64,000 bases of DNA from Arthrobacter sp. NicSoilB4 (GTDB taxonomy: Bacteria; Actinomycetota; Actinomycetes; Actinomycetales; Micrococcaceae). The stretch is from contig NZ_AP024653.1 in NCBI RefSeq assembly GCF_019977335.1, forward strand, positions 310,001-374,000. Direction: 5' to 3'. A program made the translations under genes and the position numbers. Below the pieces are notes generated by a model that saw only the letters and a list, made by a program, of their open reading frames with translations, did no database searches and had not been told where the DNA came from. Below, one piece after another: positions 25,510 through 33,756 of the stretch; position 1 is the first letter of the stretch; each line of letters opens with the position of its first letter.

Positions 25510-26227
25510 CGTGCCGGATCCGCCGGCGGATCCGCAGACAGCGGAGCCCCAGACAGGGGAGCCCCAGCCGGCGGCTGCCGGCGTCGACGACCCCTGGCTC
25601 CCCGCCTTCCTGGTCAGCCACCCGCTCACCGCAGGCTGGGCCTGGACGGGGTTCTGGGCAGCCCTGATCGTCGCAGACGACTTCTTCGACTTCGCGGGAT
25701 GGTCCTGGTACGTGATGGTCGGGATGGCCGCGCTGCCCACGCTGCTCGCCACCATCGCGCTGCTGCAGGCCACTCCGCGGCGGCATCTCAAGCCGCGCAG
25801 GGACTCCGTGCTGGGCCACTTCTTCGTCCGCTTCCTCGCCCTCACGGCCGCGTTCCTGGTGTGGGGTGTTTCGGTGGTCATGAGCGCCTCAATCTCCACC
25901 ACCATCCAGTCCCTCGTCGGCGCTTCGGAACGGGAGGTCACTGCCCTGGGATTCAACCTCTTGCTGGCCGCGGTTCCCCTCGTCGTGTCCGTGCTCTGGC
26001 TGGCCTTCATCATCCGTTGCGCGTGGTTCCTGCGCCGGCTGCGCGGCTGGAAACAGGACCCCTCGCCTGCCCGATTGCCCAAGAAATTCCTGCGCGGGAG
26101 GCCGCGGCTCAGGCGGGTCACCGTCGGACTCGCCCACCCCGGCCTGCTGCTCGTGGCCGGACTCGGAACCTCAGTGCTCGCGCTCCTGCTCGGGGCGGTC
26201 GAGCTGACGCTGAATGTTTTCGCCTAG
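25502..26227 (+). CDS. Integral membrane protein of unknown function
   Basis: About 241 residues: a Pro/Ala-rich acidic N-terminus (1-30), then four hydrophobic segments (about 40-60, 68-86, 110-132, 151-175) and a final one near the C-terminus. I do not recognise a family. Its start lies 8 bases inside the 3' end of the PEP-utilising gene, implying translational coupling, and no promoter is visible. The pair may form a membrane-linked unit; this is inference only. Confidence 0.75.
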   Translation: MSDVPDPPADPQTAEPQTGEPQPAAAGVDDPWLPAFLVSHPLTAGWAWTGFWAALIVADDFFDFAGWSWYVMVGMAALPTLLATIALLQATPRRHLKPRRDSVLGHFFVRFLALTAAFLVWGVSVVMSASISTTIQSLVGASEREVTALGFNLLLAAVPLVVSVLWLAFIIRCAWFLRRLRGWKQDPSPARLPKKFLRGRPRLRRVTVGLAHPGLLLVAGLGTSVLALLLGAVELTLNVFA

Positions 26228-26387
26228 CCACCCCGCCGGGCCGCTCCGCCGGGGCCGCTCCGCAGGGTCGCGCCATCGGGGCCGGCCGCCCTGATGCGTC
26301 CGCCGGCAATGTCTGCCGGAGGGGTGAACCGGGCCGCTTCCGGGCGTAGTGTTGACTCATGAGCTGCAAGGTTGGAGCGCGGTCGCA

Positions 26388-27551
26388 ATGACGCGCAAAT
26401 GGCTGCGTTGGATGCCCGCCGTGGCGGTGCCTGCCGTGATCGCGGCCGGCGTGCTGTCCGGATCTGTTCCCGCGAGCGCCGGAGACCCGCTGCCGGAGAA
26501 GACTCCGCAGCAAGTGCTCCTCATGATCGCCCAGCACGACGAGAAATCCCTGTCCGGGACGCTGGAACAAAGCTCCGAGATCGGCCTGCCGGAACTTCCG
26601 AAGTCCGGGCCCGGTGCTGGTTCCCCCGAGACCGCCTGGCTGGAGCTGCTGACCGGACCCCACACCGCCCGTGTCTACCTTGACGCGCCGGAGAACGCCC
26701 GGGTGCAGATCATGGACCGGATGGCGGAGCGCGACGCGATCAAGAACGGCAAGGACCTCTGGTTCTACAACTCCAAGGACAACACCGCCGCCCACGCCCA
26801 GCTGCCTGCCGGTGCGGCAGACCGCCACCCGGCCCATCCCGGAACCGTGCCGACTCCCGAGGAAATGGCTGACAAGCTGCTCGCCAAACTCGACGCCAGT
26901 ACCGAGGTGACCGTTGGCCCGGATACCCAAGTTGCCGGACGGGCCGCCTACAACCTCGTGCTCACCCCAAAGTCGGACACCACCTTGGTGGAGTCCGTCG
27001 CCATTGCGGTCGATGGCGAAACCGGACTCCCGCTCGGCGTCCAACTGAGGGCGCGGGGACAGTCGGAGCCGGCGTTCAGCGTCGCCTTCACGAGCCTCAA
27101 GCTTGAAACCCCGGATTCCTCCATTTTCAACTTCACCCCGCCGCCTGGGGCCACCGTCACGGAGATCCCGCTGCCGGACCATAAGTCCGACGCAGCCACC
27201 CCGCCGTCGGACGCCCCCAAAGCGAAGGACGGGAAGCGGCCTGCCGTCACCGGGACCGGCTGGGAATCGGTGCTCGAATTCCCGGCAGGAGCCATCGCGC
27301 TTCCGGGCGGAACCCCGCCCCAGACCGGGGCCCCGGACCCCGCGGCCGCCAACCCGCTGCAGCCCGGCCGCTCCGCTTCCGAGGGAACCGGGTCCGGTGC
27401 CGCCGCGCTGCTGGAACAGGCTGCGGTCGCCGTCCCGGGCGGACGGCTGGTGTCCACATCGCTGGTGAATGTCCTGATTCTCGATGACGGGCGTATCCTC
27501 GCCGGTTCCGTGCCGTTGGAGCGGCTGCAGGCCGCTGCCGCCCAGCGGTGA
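26388..27551 (+). CDS. LolA-like secreted protein (DUF2092-like)
   Basis: A 387-residue exported protein. The signal peptide ends in PASA near residue 31; no lipobox Cys follows. The body has the beta-rich LolA/LppX-like pattern (KLLAKLDASTEVTVGPDTQV then AAYNLVLTPKSDTTLVESVA) and a final linker, suggesting binding of a hydrophobic ligand outside the membrane. It is followed at once by ABC transporter genes, so it may deliver or receive lipid-like molecules for that transporter. A GTG 13 codons upstream is an alternative start without ribosome-binding-site support. Confidence 0.78.
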   Translation: MTRKWLRWMPAVAVPAVIAAGVLSGSVPASAGDPLPEKTPQQVLLMIAQHDEKSLSGTLEQSSEIGLPELPKSGPGAGSPETAWLELLTGPHTARVYLDAPENARVQIMDRMAERDAIKNGKDLWFYNSKDNTAAHAQLPAGAADRHPAHPGTVPTPEEMADKLLAKLDASTEVTVGPDTQVAGRAAYNLVLTPKSDTTLVESVAIAVDGETGLPLGVQLRARGQSEPAFSVAFTSLKLETPDSSIFNFTPPPGATVTEIPLPDHKSDAATPPSDAPKAKDGKRPAVTGTGWESVLEFPAGAIALPGGTPPQTGAPDPAAANPLQPGRSASEGTGSGAAALLEQAAVAVPGGRLVSTSLVNVLILDDGRILAGSVPLERLQAAAAQR

Positions 27552-27558
27552 CCGTTTG

Positions 27559-28668
27559 GTGACCGCCGCCGGGCCGGTGACGGAGCTGAGCATCGAGACC
27601 ATCGGTCTCAGCAAGCGCTTTGGCCACCAGCTGGCCGTCGACGGCGTCGACCTGGCGGTGCCAAAAGGCTCGGTCTTCGGCTTCTTGGGTCCCAACGGCT
27701 CCGGCAAGACCACCACCATCCGGCTCATGCTCGGCCTCGCCGCGGCCAGCAGCGGCTCTGTTTGGCTCCTCGGCCAGGAGATGCCGGGGCGGCTGCGCGA
27801 GGTGTTGCCTCGCGTGGGTGCGTTGGTGGAGGGGCCGGCCTTCTATCCTTTTCTCTCCGGTGCGGCCAACCTGCACCGGTTCGACGCCGCAGACCCGCGT
27901 GTTCCTGCCGCCACGCGGAAAGCCCGGGTCCATTCGGCGTTGGAACGGGTGGGGCTCACGCACGCCGCGGACAAGAAAGTCCGGGCCTATTCGCTGGGCA
28001 TGAAGCAGAGGCTGGGGATTGCCAACGCACTGCTGTCGCCCCGCGAACTCCTCGTACTCGACGAACCCACGAACGGGCTCGATCCGCAGGGCACCCGGGA
28101 GGTCCGCAGCCTGGTGCGCTCGCTCGCGGCGGACGGCGCCACCGTGTTCGTCTCCAGCCATTTGCTCGCCGAGGTGGAACAGATCTGCACGCACGCGGCC
28201 ATCATGAGCGCGGGCCGGCTGGTGGCGCAGGGAACTCTCGCCGAGCTGCGCCAGGGCGGGCAGGCGCGAATCCGGGTACTGACGCCGGATGCGGGGGCCG
28301 CGGCAGAGGTGCTGGCCCGGTTGGGCCTGAGCGCGGCCGTGGGCGGGCGTGCCTCTGCCGGGCCGCCGGGCGGTGCCGGCCCCAACGGCGCCGGCTCCAA
28401 CGGTGCGGGGTCCAGCGGCGCCGGCTCCAACGGTGCGGGGTCCAGCGGCGCCGGCTCCAACTGGACCGACTGGGCCGGTTCGAACTGGGCCGGCGACCTG
28501 CTCTACGCCCCGCTCCCCGCGGCGGCCGACGGTGCCGTGGCGCCCGAGGCGGTGGTGGCCGCCCTGGTGGCTGCCGGAGTCCGGGTCCGGGGCTTCGCCA
28601 CCGAACAGGTCAGCCTGGAGGAGCGCTTCGTGGCGCTGACGGGGGAGGGCTTCGACGTTGTCCAGTAA
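27559..28668 (+). CDS. ABC transporter ATP-binding subunit with repetitive linker
   Basis: About 369 residues from the GTG chosen (the next in-frame GTG, at 27577, is equally possible). Walker A GPNGSGKTT (44-52), signature YSLGMKQRLGIA (143-154), Walker B LLVLDEPT (163-170) and the switch His (VSSHLLAEVE) are all present, matching the CcmA/DrrA-type exporter ATPases. Residues about 270-310 form a low-complexity Gly/Ala/Asn/Ser stretch encoded by a near-perfect 30-base repeat. It follows the LolA-like gene by 7 bases and overlaps the permease gene. Confidence 0.9.
   Translation: MTAAGPVTELSIETIGLSKRFGHQLAVDGVDLAVPKGSVFGFLGPNGSGKTTTIRLMLGLAAASSGSVWLLGQEMPGRLREVLPRVGALVEGPAFYPFLSGAANLHRFDAADPRVPAATRKARVHSALERVGLTHAADKKVRAYSLGMKQRLGIANALLSPRELLVLDEPTNGLDPQGTREVRSLVRSLAADGATVFVSSHLLAEVEQICTHAAIMSAGRLVAQGTLAELRQGGQARIRVLTPDAGAAAEVLARLGLSAAVGGRASAGPPGGAGPNGAGSNGAGSSGAGSNGAGSSGAGSNWTDWAGSNWAGDLLYAPLPAAADGAVAPEAVVAALVAAGVRVRGFATEQVSLEERFVALTGEGFDVVQ
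28380..28461. repeat. 30-base tandem repeat in the ABC ATPase gene
   Basis: The unit GGCGCCGGCTCCAACGGTGC plus ten more bases (GGGGTCCAGC) repeats about 2.5 times and encodes Gly-Ala-Gly-Ser-Asn-Gly-Ala-Gly-Ser-Ser. Unit length is a multiple of three, so copy changes would only alter linker length. Confidence 0.85.
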
Positions 28669-29560
28669 AGAGTTGTCCAGTAAAGAAACGGCCGCCAGTG
28701 AAAAATCCCGGTACGGTGCGGCTGCGGCGACCACCCGGCCGGACAAACGGGGCAGTGGCTTGCTCGCGTCCGAACTCGGGGTCCTCTTCCGCCGACGCCG
28801 TACCTGGGCGATGCTGTGTGCGCTGGCGGCCATACCGATCCTGATCGCCGTGGCGGTCCGGGTGTCCTCCGCGGTACCGGCCGGCCGGGGTCCGGCGTTC
28901 CTGGACCGGATTACCCAAAACGGTCTTTTCGTTGGCGTGACCGCCATGCTCGTGTCCGTTCCGCTGTTCCTGCCGCTGACCGTGGGGGTGGTGGCGGGAG
29001 ACACGGTGGCCGGCGAGGCCGGGCTGGGAACACTGCGGTACCTGCTGGTGGCGCCGGCGGGCCGGGTCCGGCTGCTGCTGGTGAAGTACGCCGGGGCGGT
29101 GGTGTTCGCCGTCGCGGCACCGCTTTTGGTTGCGCTCGTCGGTGCCGCCATCGGAGCCGCCCTTTTTCCGGTGGGGCCGGTCACGCTGCTGTCCGGGGAT
29201 GCCATCGGCGCCGCTGAGGCAATGGTGCGGCTTTTGCTGATTGCCGCCTATCTAGCCGTCTCGCTGATGGGCCTTTCGGCGATCGGGCTCTTTATGTCCA
29301 CGCTCACGGACGTACCCGTGGGTGCGATGGCGTCCACCGTCGTGCTCGCGGTCGTCTCACAGGTCCTGGACGCGCTGCCGCAACTGGAATGGTTGCACCC
29401 CTGGCTGTTCAGCCACTACTGGCTGGACTTTGCCGACCTGCTCCGCCAGCCCGTCGTGTGGGACTCCTTCCTCACTAACTTGCTGCTGCAGGGCGGCTAC
29501 GTCGCCGTTTTCGGGGCGCTCGCCTATGGCAGGTTCATCACGAAGGACGTGCTCTCCTAA
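28658..29560 (+). CDS. ABC-2-type transporter permease
   Basis: A 300-residue membrane protein with six hydrophobic segments, the permease partner of the preceding ATPase. The start is ambiguous: the bases TTGTCCAGTAAAGA occur twice in tandem, giving TTG starts at 28658 and 28673; the first overlaps the ATPase stop codon. Residues 20-45 (AATTRPDKRGSGLLASELGV) are hydrophilic. The pair with the LolA-like gene suggests export of a lipid or hydrophobic compound. No resistance function can be assigned. Confidence 0.85.
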   Translation: MSSKELSSKETAASEKSRYGAAAATTRPDKRGSGLLASELGVLFRRRRTWAMLCALAAIPILIAVAVRVSSAVPAGRGPAFLDRITQNGLFVGVTAMLVSVPLFLPLTVGVVAGDTVAGEAGLGTLRYLLVAPAGRVRLLLVKYAGAVVFAVAAPLLVALVGAAIGAALFPVGPVTLLSGDAIGAAEAMVRLLLIAAYLAVSLMGLSAIGLFMSTLTDVPVGAMASTVVLAVVSQVLDALPQLEWLHPWLFSHYWLDFADLLRQPVVWDSFLTNLLLQGGYVAVFGALAYGRFITKDVLS

Positions 29561-29600
29561 GGATCCGGATCCGGCTGGCTCCGCCCAGGGAAAGGGAAGC

Positions 29601-30995
29601 TCAGTACCGGGCGGCCACGGGGTGAAGCTGCATCCCGGACATGGAAGCCAGGTCCGTCACGGTGATCCCGGCGTCCTCGTTCAGCGCCTGGACCACGCGG
29701 CCGCCGCCGAGGTATATCGCCACGTGGTAGAAACCCGGGGCCGAACCCCAGACCAGCAGGTCGCCCGGCTGGGCCTGGGAGAGCGGAACATGCACGGGGG
29801 CCTGGGCGAACTGCTGGGACGCGGTGCGGGGAAGGTACTTTCCGGCCGCGGCAAACGCGTTCTGCACGAGGCCGGAGCAGTCGAAACCGTGGGCCCCGGT
29901 TCCGCCGTACTGGTAGAAATAGGGCGCGCCGACCTTCCCGAGAGCCACCGAGATCGCTGTCTGGTTGGAGCCGCCGGGCGCCGGTGGCGGCGTGGGCGCC
30001 GGTGGTAGAACCGGGGCGGGCGCGACCGGAGCCGGGGAAGTCGGGTCCGGAACGGGCAGGGCCGGCGGAACCGGGGCCGGCGGAACCGGGGCCGGCGCCT
30101 GCGGACTCGGAATGACCGGCGCGGGGTTGCCGGGGCCGGGCACCTGGCTTTGACCCTGCCCGGCTGCGGCGGTCACTGCCGCCAGCCGGTCCTGCTGGCG
30201 CTGCCGGTCCAGGGCATCCACGCGCTCCGATTCCAGGGCAACGGTGGTGTTCTTGAGGTTCGCGAGCTGGTCCACCAGCACGGTCCGCTGCGCGCTGGCC
30301 TCGGACACGGCCTGGCGCTGGGCGTCGTTGGCACGTTCGGCGTCGAGCTTGCGGGCCTCCGCCGTCCGCGCGGCCTCGTCGGCGGCCCGGTTGGCGTCGG
30401 CGGCGGCAGCCGTCAGCGACTCGGCGGCAACGGCAGCGGTTTCTGCGGATTGGAAGGCCCGGGTGCGGCCGGCCGTCACGGCCTCGAGGGTGGCAGCCTG
30501 TTGCAGGGCGTTGCCGCTCCCGGTGACAAAGCTGCTCAGGGCGGGATTCAGCCCGCCGTTGCGGTAGAGATCGCCGGCGAGCTGGCCGATCTGCCTGCGC
30601 GTTTTCTCCTGCTGCTCGCCGGCTGCCGAGGCCCTGGCGGCGGCAACAGCGGCGGCGTCGCGCCGGAGTTCCAGTTCCACGAGCGCTTCACCATAGGCGT
30701 TATTGGCCTGCAGGGAAGCCGCGAGGCTGGCATCCTGCGCAGCGGACGCGTCCGCCAGGAGCCGGTCGATCGCGGCGACCTGGGCCGCCGTCGCGCTTTC
30801 ACTGGCCTTGGCGGCGGCAATCTCATCCGGAGATGGAATCCCCGGCTCAGCCGGAACCTGAACGGCAGCGACCTGAACGGCAGGGCCCCGGACGGACGCG
30901 GGCGGTGCGGCGTTCGCTGGAATCGCCAGCGTTCCCAGGAGCACGACGGCGGCGCATGCCGCGGCCGTCGTTCGGCCGGAACCGGTCCAAGTCAT
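29601..30995 (-). CDS. NlpC/P60 cell-wall endopeptidase
   Basis: About 464 residues from ATG 30995 (a TTG two codons upstream is possible). Signal peptide (1-30), a long Ala/Glu/Arg-rich coiled coil (about 50-270), a Pro/Ala-rich linker (about 290-345) and a C-terminal NlpC/P60 domain. The catalytic Cys is about 373 (HGFDCSGLVQNAF) and the His about 424 (GFYHVAIYLGGG). This is the RipA-like layout of actinobacterial peptidoglycan hydrolases that cut stem peptides during septation. The coiled coil probably restrains activity or binds a partner. Confidence 0.93.
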   Translation of the reverse strand: MTWTGSGRTTAAACAAVVLLGTLAIPANAAPPASVRGPAVQVAAVQVPAEPGIPSPDEIAAAKASESATAAQVAAIDRLLADASAAQDASLAASLQANNAYGEALVELELRRDAAAVAAARASAAGEQQEKTRRQIGQLAGDLYRNGGLNPALSSFVTGSGNALQQAATLEAVTAGRTRAFQSAETAAVAAESLTAAAADANRAADEAARTAEARKLDAERANDAQRQAVSEASAQRTVLVDQLANLKNTTVALESERVDALDRQRQQDRLAAVTAAAGQGQSQVPGPGNPAPVIPSPQAPAPVPPAPVPPALPVPDPTSPAPVAPAPVLPPAPTPPPAPGGSNQTAISVALGKVGAPYFYQYGGTGAHGFDCSGLVQNAFAAAGKYLPRTASQQFAQAPVHVPLSQAQPGDLLVWGSAPGFYHVAIYLGGGRVVQALNEDAGITVTDLASMSGMQLHPVAARY

Positions 30996-31114
30996 GGGCA
31001 AACCTCGCTGCAGTGTCGGGCTGGAGCGGGCGAGCGCGTATTCCGGCGCGAGAAACGCCCGGCTGATCCCCCAGCACGGTCGAGGCTACGTGCCCATGGC
31101 CACTTTGGCAACAC

Positions 31115-31160
31115 TGGTCACATCAATAACATAAACAACAACTATGTCATTTGGTCACAT
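31115..31160 (-). promoter_or_regulatory. Direct repeat TGGTCACAT upstream of the cell-wall hydrolase
   Basis: TGGTCACAT occurs at 31115-31123 and 31152-31160 in an AT-rich stretch about 120-165 bases upstream of the hydrolase start. On the minus strand both read ATGTGACCA. Repeated GTGAC boxes upstream of cell-wall hydrolases are known for response regulators such as MtrA; the match here is only suggestive. Confidence 0.4.
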
Positions 31161-31209
31161 TTGGCGGGGCGTGTCGTGGGCTGCCGCCGCCGGTCCGTAG
31201 TTTCCGGAC

Positions 31210-32136
31210 TCAGGCGTGCTGGTGTGACTCGTGCTCCGCGTGGGAGGCCGGTTCCAGCTGGAAGGTGCAGTGCTCGGTATCGAAGTGCGAGCCCAGGCAG
31301 CTGACCAGCTTGTCCAGGACCTGGTCCGCGCCGCGGGCCCCCAGCGCCGCATCCTCCACCACCACGTGGGCGGAAAACACCGGGACGCCGGAGGTGATGG
31401 TCCAGATGTGGATGTCATGCACGGACACCACGCCCTCCACGGAGAGGATGTGCTCGCGGATCAGCTGCACGTCCACACCCTTGGGGGTCGCCTCGAGCAG
31501 CACATCCACGACGTCGCGGAGCAGGTGCCAGGCCCGCGGCAGGATCATCAGCGCAATGACGATCGAGGCGATGGTGTCCGCCGCCTGGTACCCCGTGACC
31601 ATAATGACCACGGCGGCGGCGATGACCGCGAAGGAGCCCAGCAGGTCGCCCAGGACCTCCAGGTAGGCGCCACGGACGTTGAGGCTCTCCTTCTGGGCGC
31701 CGCGGAGGATCAGCAGGGACACGAGGTTCGCGACGGCGCCCAGGACGGCCGCGTAAAGCATGACGTCGGTCTGCACCTCGGGGGTGGAGCCAAAGCGGCG
31801 GACGGCTTCCGTGAAAATGACCACCGAGATGACGATCAGCACCAGCGCGTTGGCCAGCGCGGCCAGCACCTCCGCGCGCTGGTAGCCGTACGTGCGCTGG
31901 TCGCTGGCCGGCCGGGAGGCGATCCAGGCGGCCAGCAAGGCGATGAAGACGCCGGCCGCGTCGGAAAGCATGTGGCCGGCGTCGGCCAGCAGGGCCAATG
32001 ACCCGGAAATCAGTGCGCCGATGATCTGGATCAGGACGACGGCGAGGGTGATGGCGAGGACGGCGACCAGGCGCTTCCGGTGCTTGGCAGTGCCGGTTAC
32101 AGAGATGCCGTGCGAGTGGCTGTGGTCGTGTCCCAT
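31210..32136 (-). CDS. Cation diffusion facilitator (Zn/Cd/Co exporter)
   Basis: A 308-residue exporter with six membrane segments and a cytoplasmic C-terminal domain. The N-terminus is His-rich (MGHDHSHSHG). The metal site motif HMLSDAAG is intact in segment 2; the second motif reads EVLGD, with Glu where CzcD-type proteins usually have His, which may alter metal preference. The tail includes HDIHIWTITSG and ends in a His-rich sequence. The ATG 32136 is preferred because homology starts at the His-rich leader. Confidence 0.9.
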   Translation of the reverse strand: MGHDHSHSHGISVTGTAKHRKRLVAVLAITLAVVLIQIIGALISGSLALLADAGHMLSDAAGVFIALLAAWIASRPASDQRTYGYQRAEVLAALANALVLIVISVVIFTEAVRRFGSTPEVQTDVMLYAAVLGAVANLVSLLILRGAQKESLNVRGAYLEVLGDLLGSFAVIAAAVVIMVTGYQAADTIASIVIALMILPRAWHLLRDVVDVLLEATPKGVDVQLIREHILSVEGVVSVHDIHIWTITSGVPVFSAHVVVEDAALGARGADQVLDKLVSCLGSHFDTEHCTFQLEPASHAEHESHQHA

Positions 32137-32146
32137 GCCTACAAGG

Positions 32147-32617
32147 CTAGCCCCAGCCGAGCTCGTGCAGTCGATCGTCGCTGATGCCGAAGTGGTGCGC
32201 GATCTCATGGACCACGGTGACCGTCACCTCCTCGATCACGTCCTCACGCGATTCGCAGATCTCCAGGATCGGCTGCCGGTAAATGGTGATGCGGTCCGGC
32301 AGGGAACCGGCGTCCCACCAGGAGTCCCGTTCGGTCAGTGGCACCCCCTCGTAGAGTCCCAGCAATACGGTGTCAGGGTCCTCGCCCGGCTGCGGGACGT
32401 AGTCGTCCTCGATGAAGATGGCCACGTTGTTCATGGTCTTCGCCAGCTCCGGCGGGATCTGGTCCAGGGCATCGCTCACCGCAGCTTCGAAGTCCGCCTC
32501 GGACATCGGGAACGGGGCGTGATCGTGGCCGGAGCCGTTCCCGCCGTCGTCGGTGTTCTCCGGGTTCTCCGGGCCGTCCGGAACGATTGGCAGGCCTGGC
32601 GGCAGGGAAGCGGGCAT
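32147..32617 (-). CDS. Putative zincin metallopeptidase (DUF1025/PF06262 type)
   Basis: A 156-residue cytoplasmic protein. The HExxH zinc motif is HEIAH at 137-141 with a nearby downstream His, and the sequence ELGW ends the protein, as in this family of minimal zincins of unknown substrate. A disordered acidic N-terminus (1-35) precedes a compact domain with DQIPPELAKTMNNVAIFIED. It is followed by the CDF gene on the same strand, 10 bases away, so the two may be coupled. Confidence 0.88.
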   Translation of the reverse strand: MPASLPPGLPIVPDGPENPENTDDGGNGSGHDHAPFPMSEADFEAAVSDALDQIPPELAKTMNNVAIFIEDDYVPQPGEDPDTVLLGLYEGVPLTERDSWWDAGSLPDRITIYRQPILEICESREDVIEEVTVTVVHEIAHHFGISDDRLHELGWG

Positions 32618-32638
32618 AGCTGAAACTTTAGCGCCGAA

Positions 32639-33658
32639 TCAGCGGGACCGGCGCCGGGTCAGCCCCACCCCCACGAGGCAGATGACGCCTCCCACCAGGC
32701 CCCAGATCGTGGGGATCTCGCCGAGCACCAGCCAGGAGATCAGGATCGTGGTGCCGGGCACGAGGTAGGTGGTGGCCGCGAGCCGGCCGGCGTCGATCAG
32801 GGACAGCGCATAGGCCCACGTGGTGAAGGCGATTGCTGTGGGGAAGATGCCGAGATAGACCAGCCCCAGCGTCGCCGGCAGCGGGGCCGCCTGCAGTTCC
32901 GTGATCAGCTGGCCGCTGAAGGGCAGGCAGCAGACCGCGCCGACCAGAATTCCAAACCAGGTGGCCTGGGCCGCCGGGAACTTCCGCAGGACCGGTTTTT
33001 GCACGATGACACTGACCGCTGCGAGGGCCGCCGCCAGCAGGCACAGCAGCACGCCGGCGACGTCGGCCGTGGACCGCTGCCCGGACCCAAGCGCGATCAC
33101 CGCGACCCCGCCGAACGCGACGAGGCTGCCGATGATCAGCCAGCGGGGGAATCCCTCCTTGAGGATCACCCCGGCCATGATGGCCACCAGGATCGGGTTG
33201 ACGTTGATCAGCAGCGCGGCCGTGCCGGCGTCGAGGAGGTGTTCGGCGGCGTTCAGGGCGACGTTGTAGCCGCCGAACCACATCACGCCGTAGGCCAGGA
33301 TGGGCCACCACTCGCGGCCCCTGGGGAGGTTGCGGTTCTTCAGCAGCTGCGGCAGCACCACCAGGCCAAGGACGACGGCGGCGATCGCCAGCCGGCCGAG
33401 GGTCAGGGAGCCGGGGGAGAAGCTGGGCCCCACCGCCCGGATGCCCACGAAGGCGGAGGCCCACAACACCACGGTGACCACCACGGCGGCGATGCCGAGC
33501 CTGCTGATCTGGCCCGGGGGCAGGAGCTTCTTCGCGGGTTTTGCCGGGTTTGTCGGGTTTGCGGGCCGGGGGGCGGGGGCGTGCGGCGGCACTTCGTGGG
33601 TGCGGTCCGGGCGCGCGCTGTCCGGTTGGGGGGAGCCTGTCTGGGCGGTTGTTGCCAT
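32639..33658 (-). CDS. EamA/DMT-family transporter
   Basis: A 339-residue transporter with a Pro-rich disordered N-terminus (about 1-50) and ten hydrophobic segments arranged as two EamA repeats. The first begins at GIAAVVVTVVLWASAFVGIR and the second at about residue 195. RhaT/YdcZ-like exporters of this superfamily move metabolites outward or inward; no substrate can be assigned. It is convergent to no close gene and lies between the zincin and the LysG-like regulator, all on the minus strand. Confidence 0.88.
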   Translation of the reverse strand: MATTAQTGSPQPDSARPDRTHEVPPHAPAPRPANPTNPAKPAKKLLPPGQISRLGIAAVVVTVVLWASAFVGIRAVGPSFSPGSLTLGRLAIAAVVLGLVVLPQLLKNRNLPRGREWWPILAYGVMWFGGYNVALNAAEHLLDAGTAALLINVNPILVAIMAGVILKEGFPRWLIIGSLVAFGGVAVIALGSGQRSTADVAGVLLCLLAAALAAVSVIVQKPVLRKFPAAQATWFGILVGAVCCLPFSGQLITELQAAPLPATLGLVYLGIFPTAIAFTTWAYALSLIDAGRLAATTYLVPGTTILISWLVLGEIPTIWGLVGGVICLVGVGLTRRRSR

Positions 33659-33756
33659 GCTGCCAATCTAGCCCGTGCAGGGGCCCTGGGACTGGCGGAA
33701 ATCGGTCACGTCTAGGCGAGTTGCTGCCAAGTGCCGTGCTCCGGTCCGCGGAGGAC

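Noticed and set aside
22966..26121. A 1051-codon open frame antisense to the PEP-utilising gene
   Set aside because: It is the mirror image of a real gene in high-GC DNA: no ribosome-binding site, low-complexity Arg/Pro/Gly content and no family resemblance.
30996..31209. A c-di-AMP riboswitch upstream of the NlpC/P60 gene
   Set aside because: Such genes often have one in actinobacteria, and GGGGGATCA and GCCCGACA-like pieces occur, but the conserved GACAGCTAAC core and overall fold are not found.
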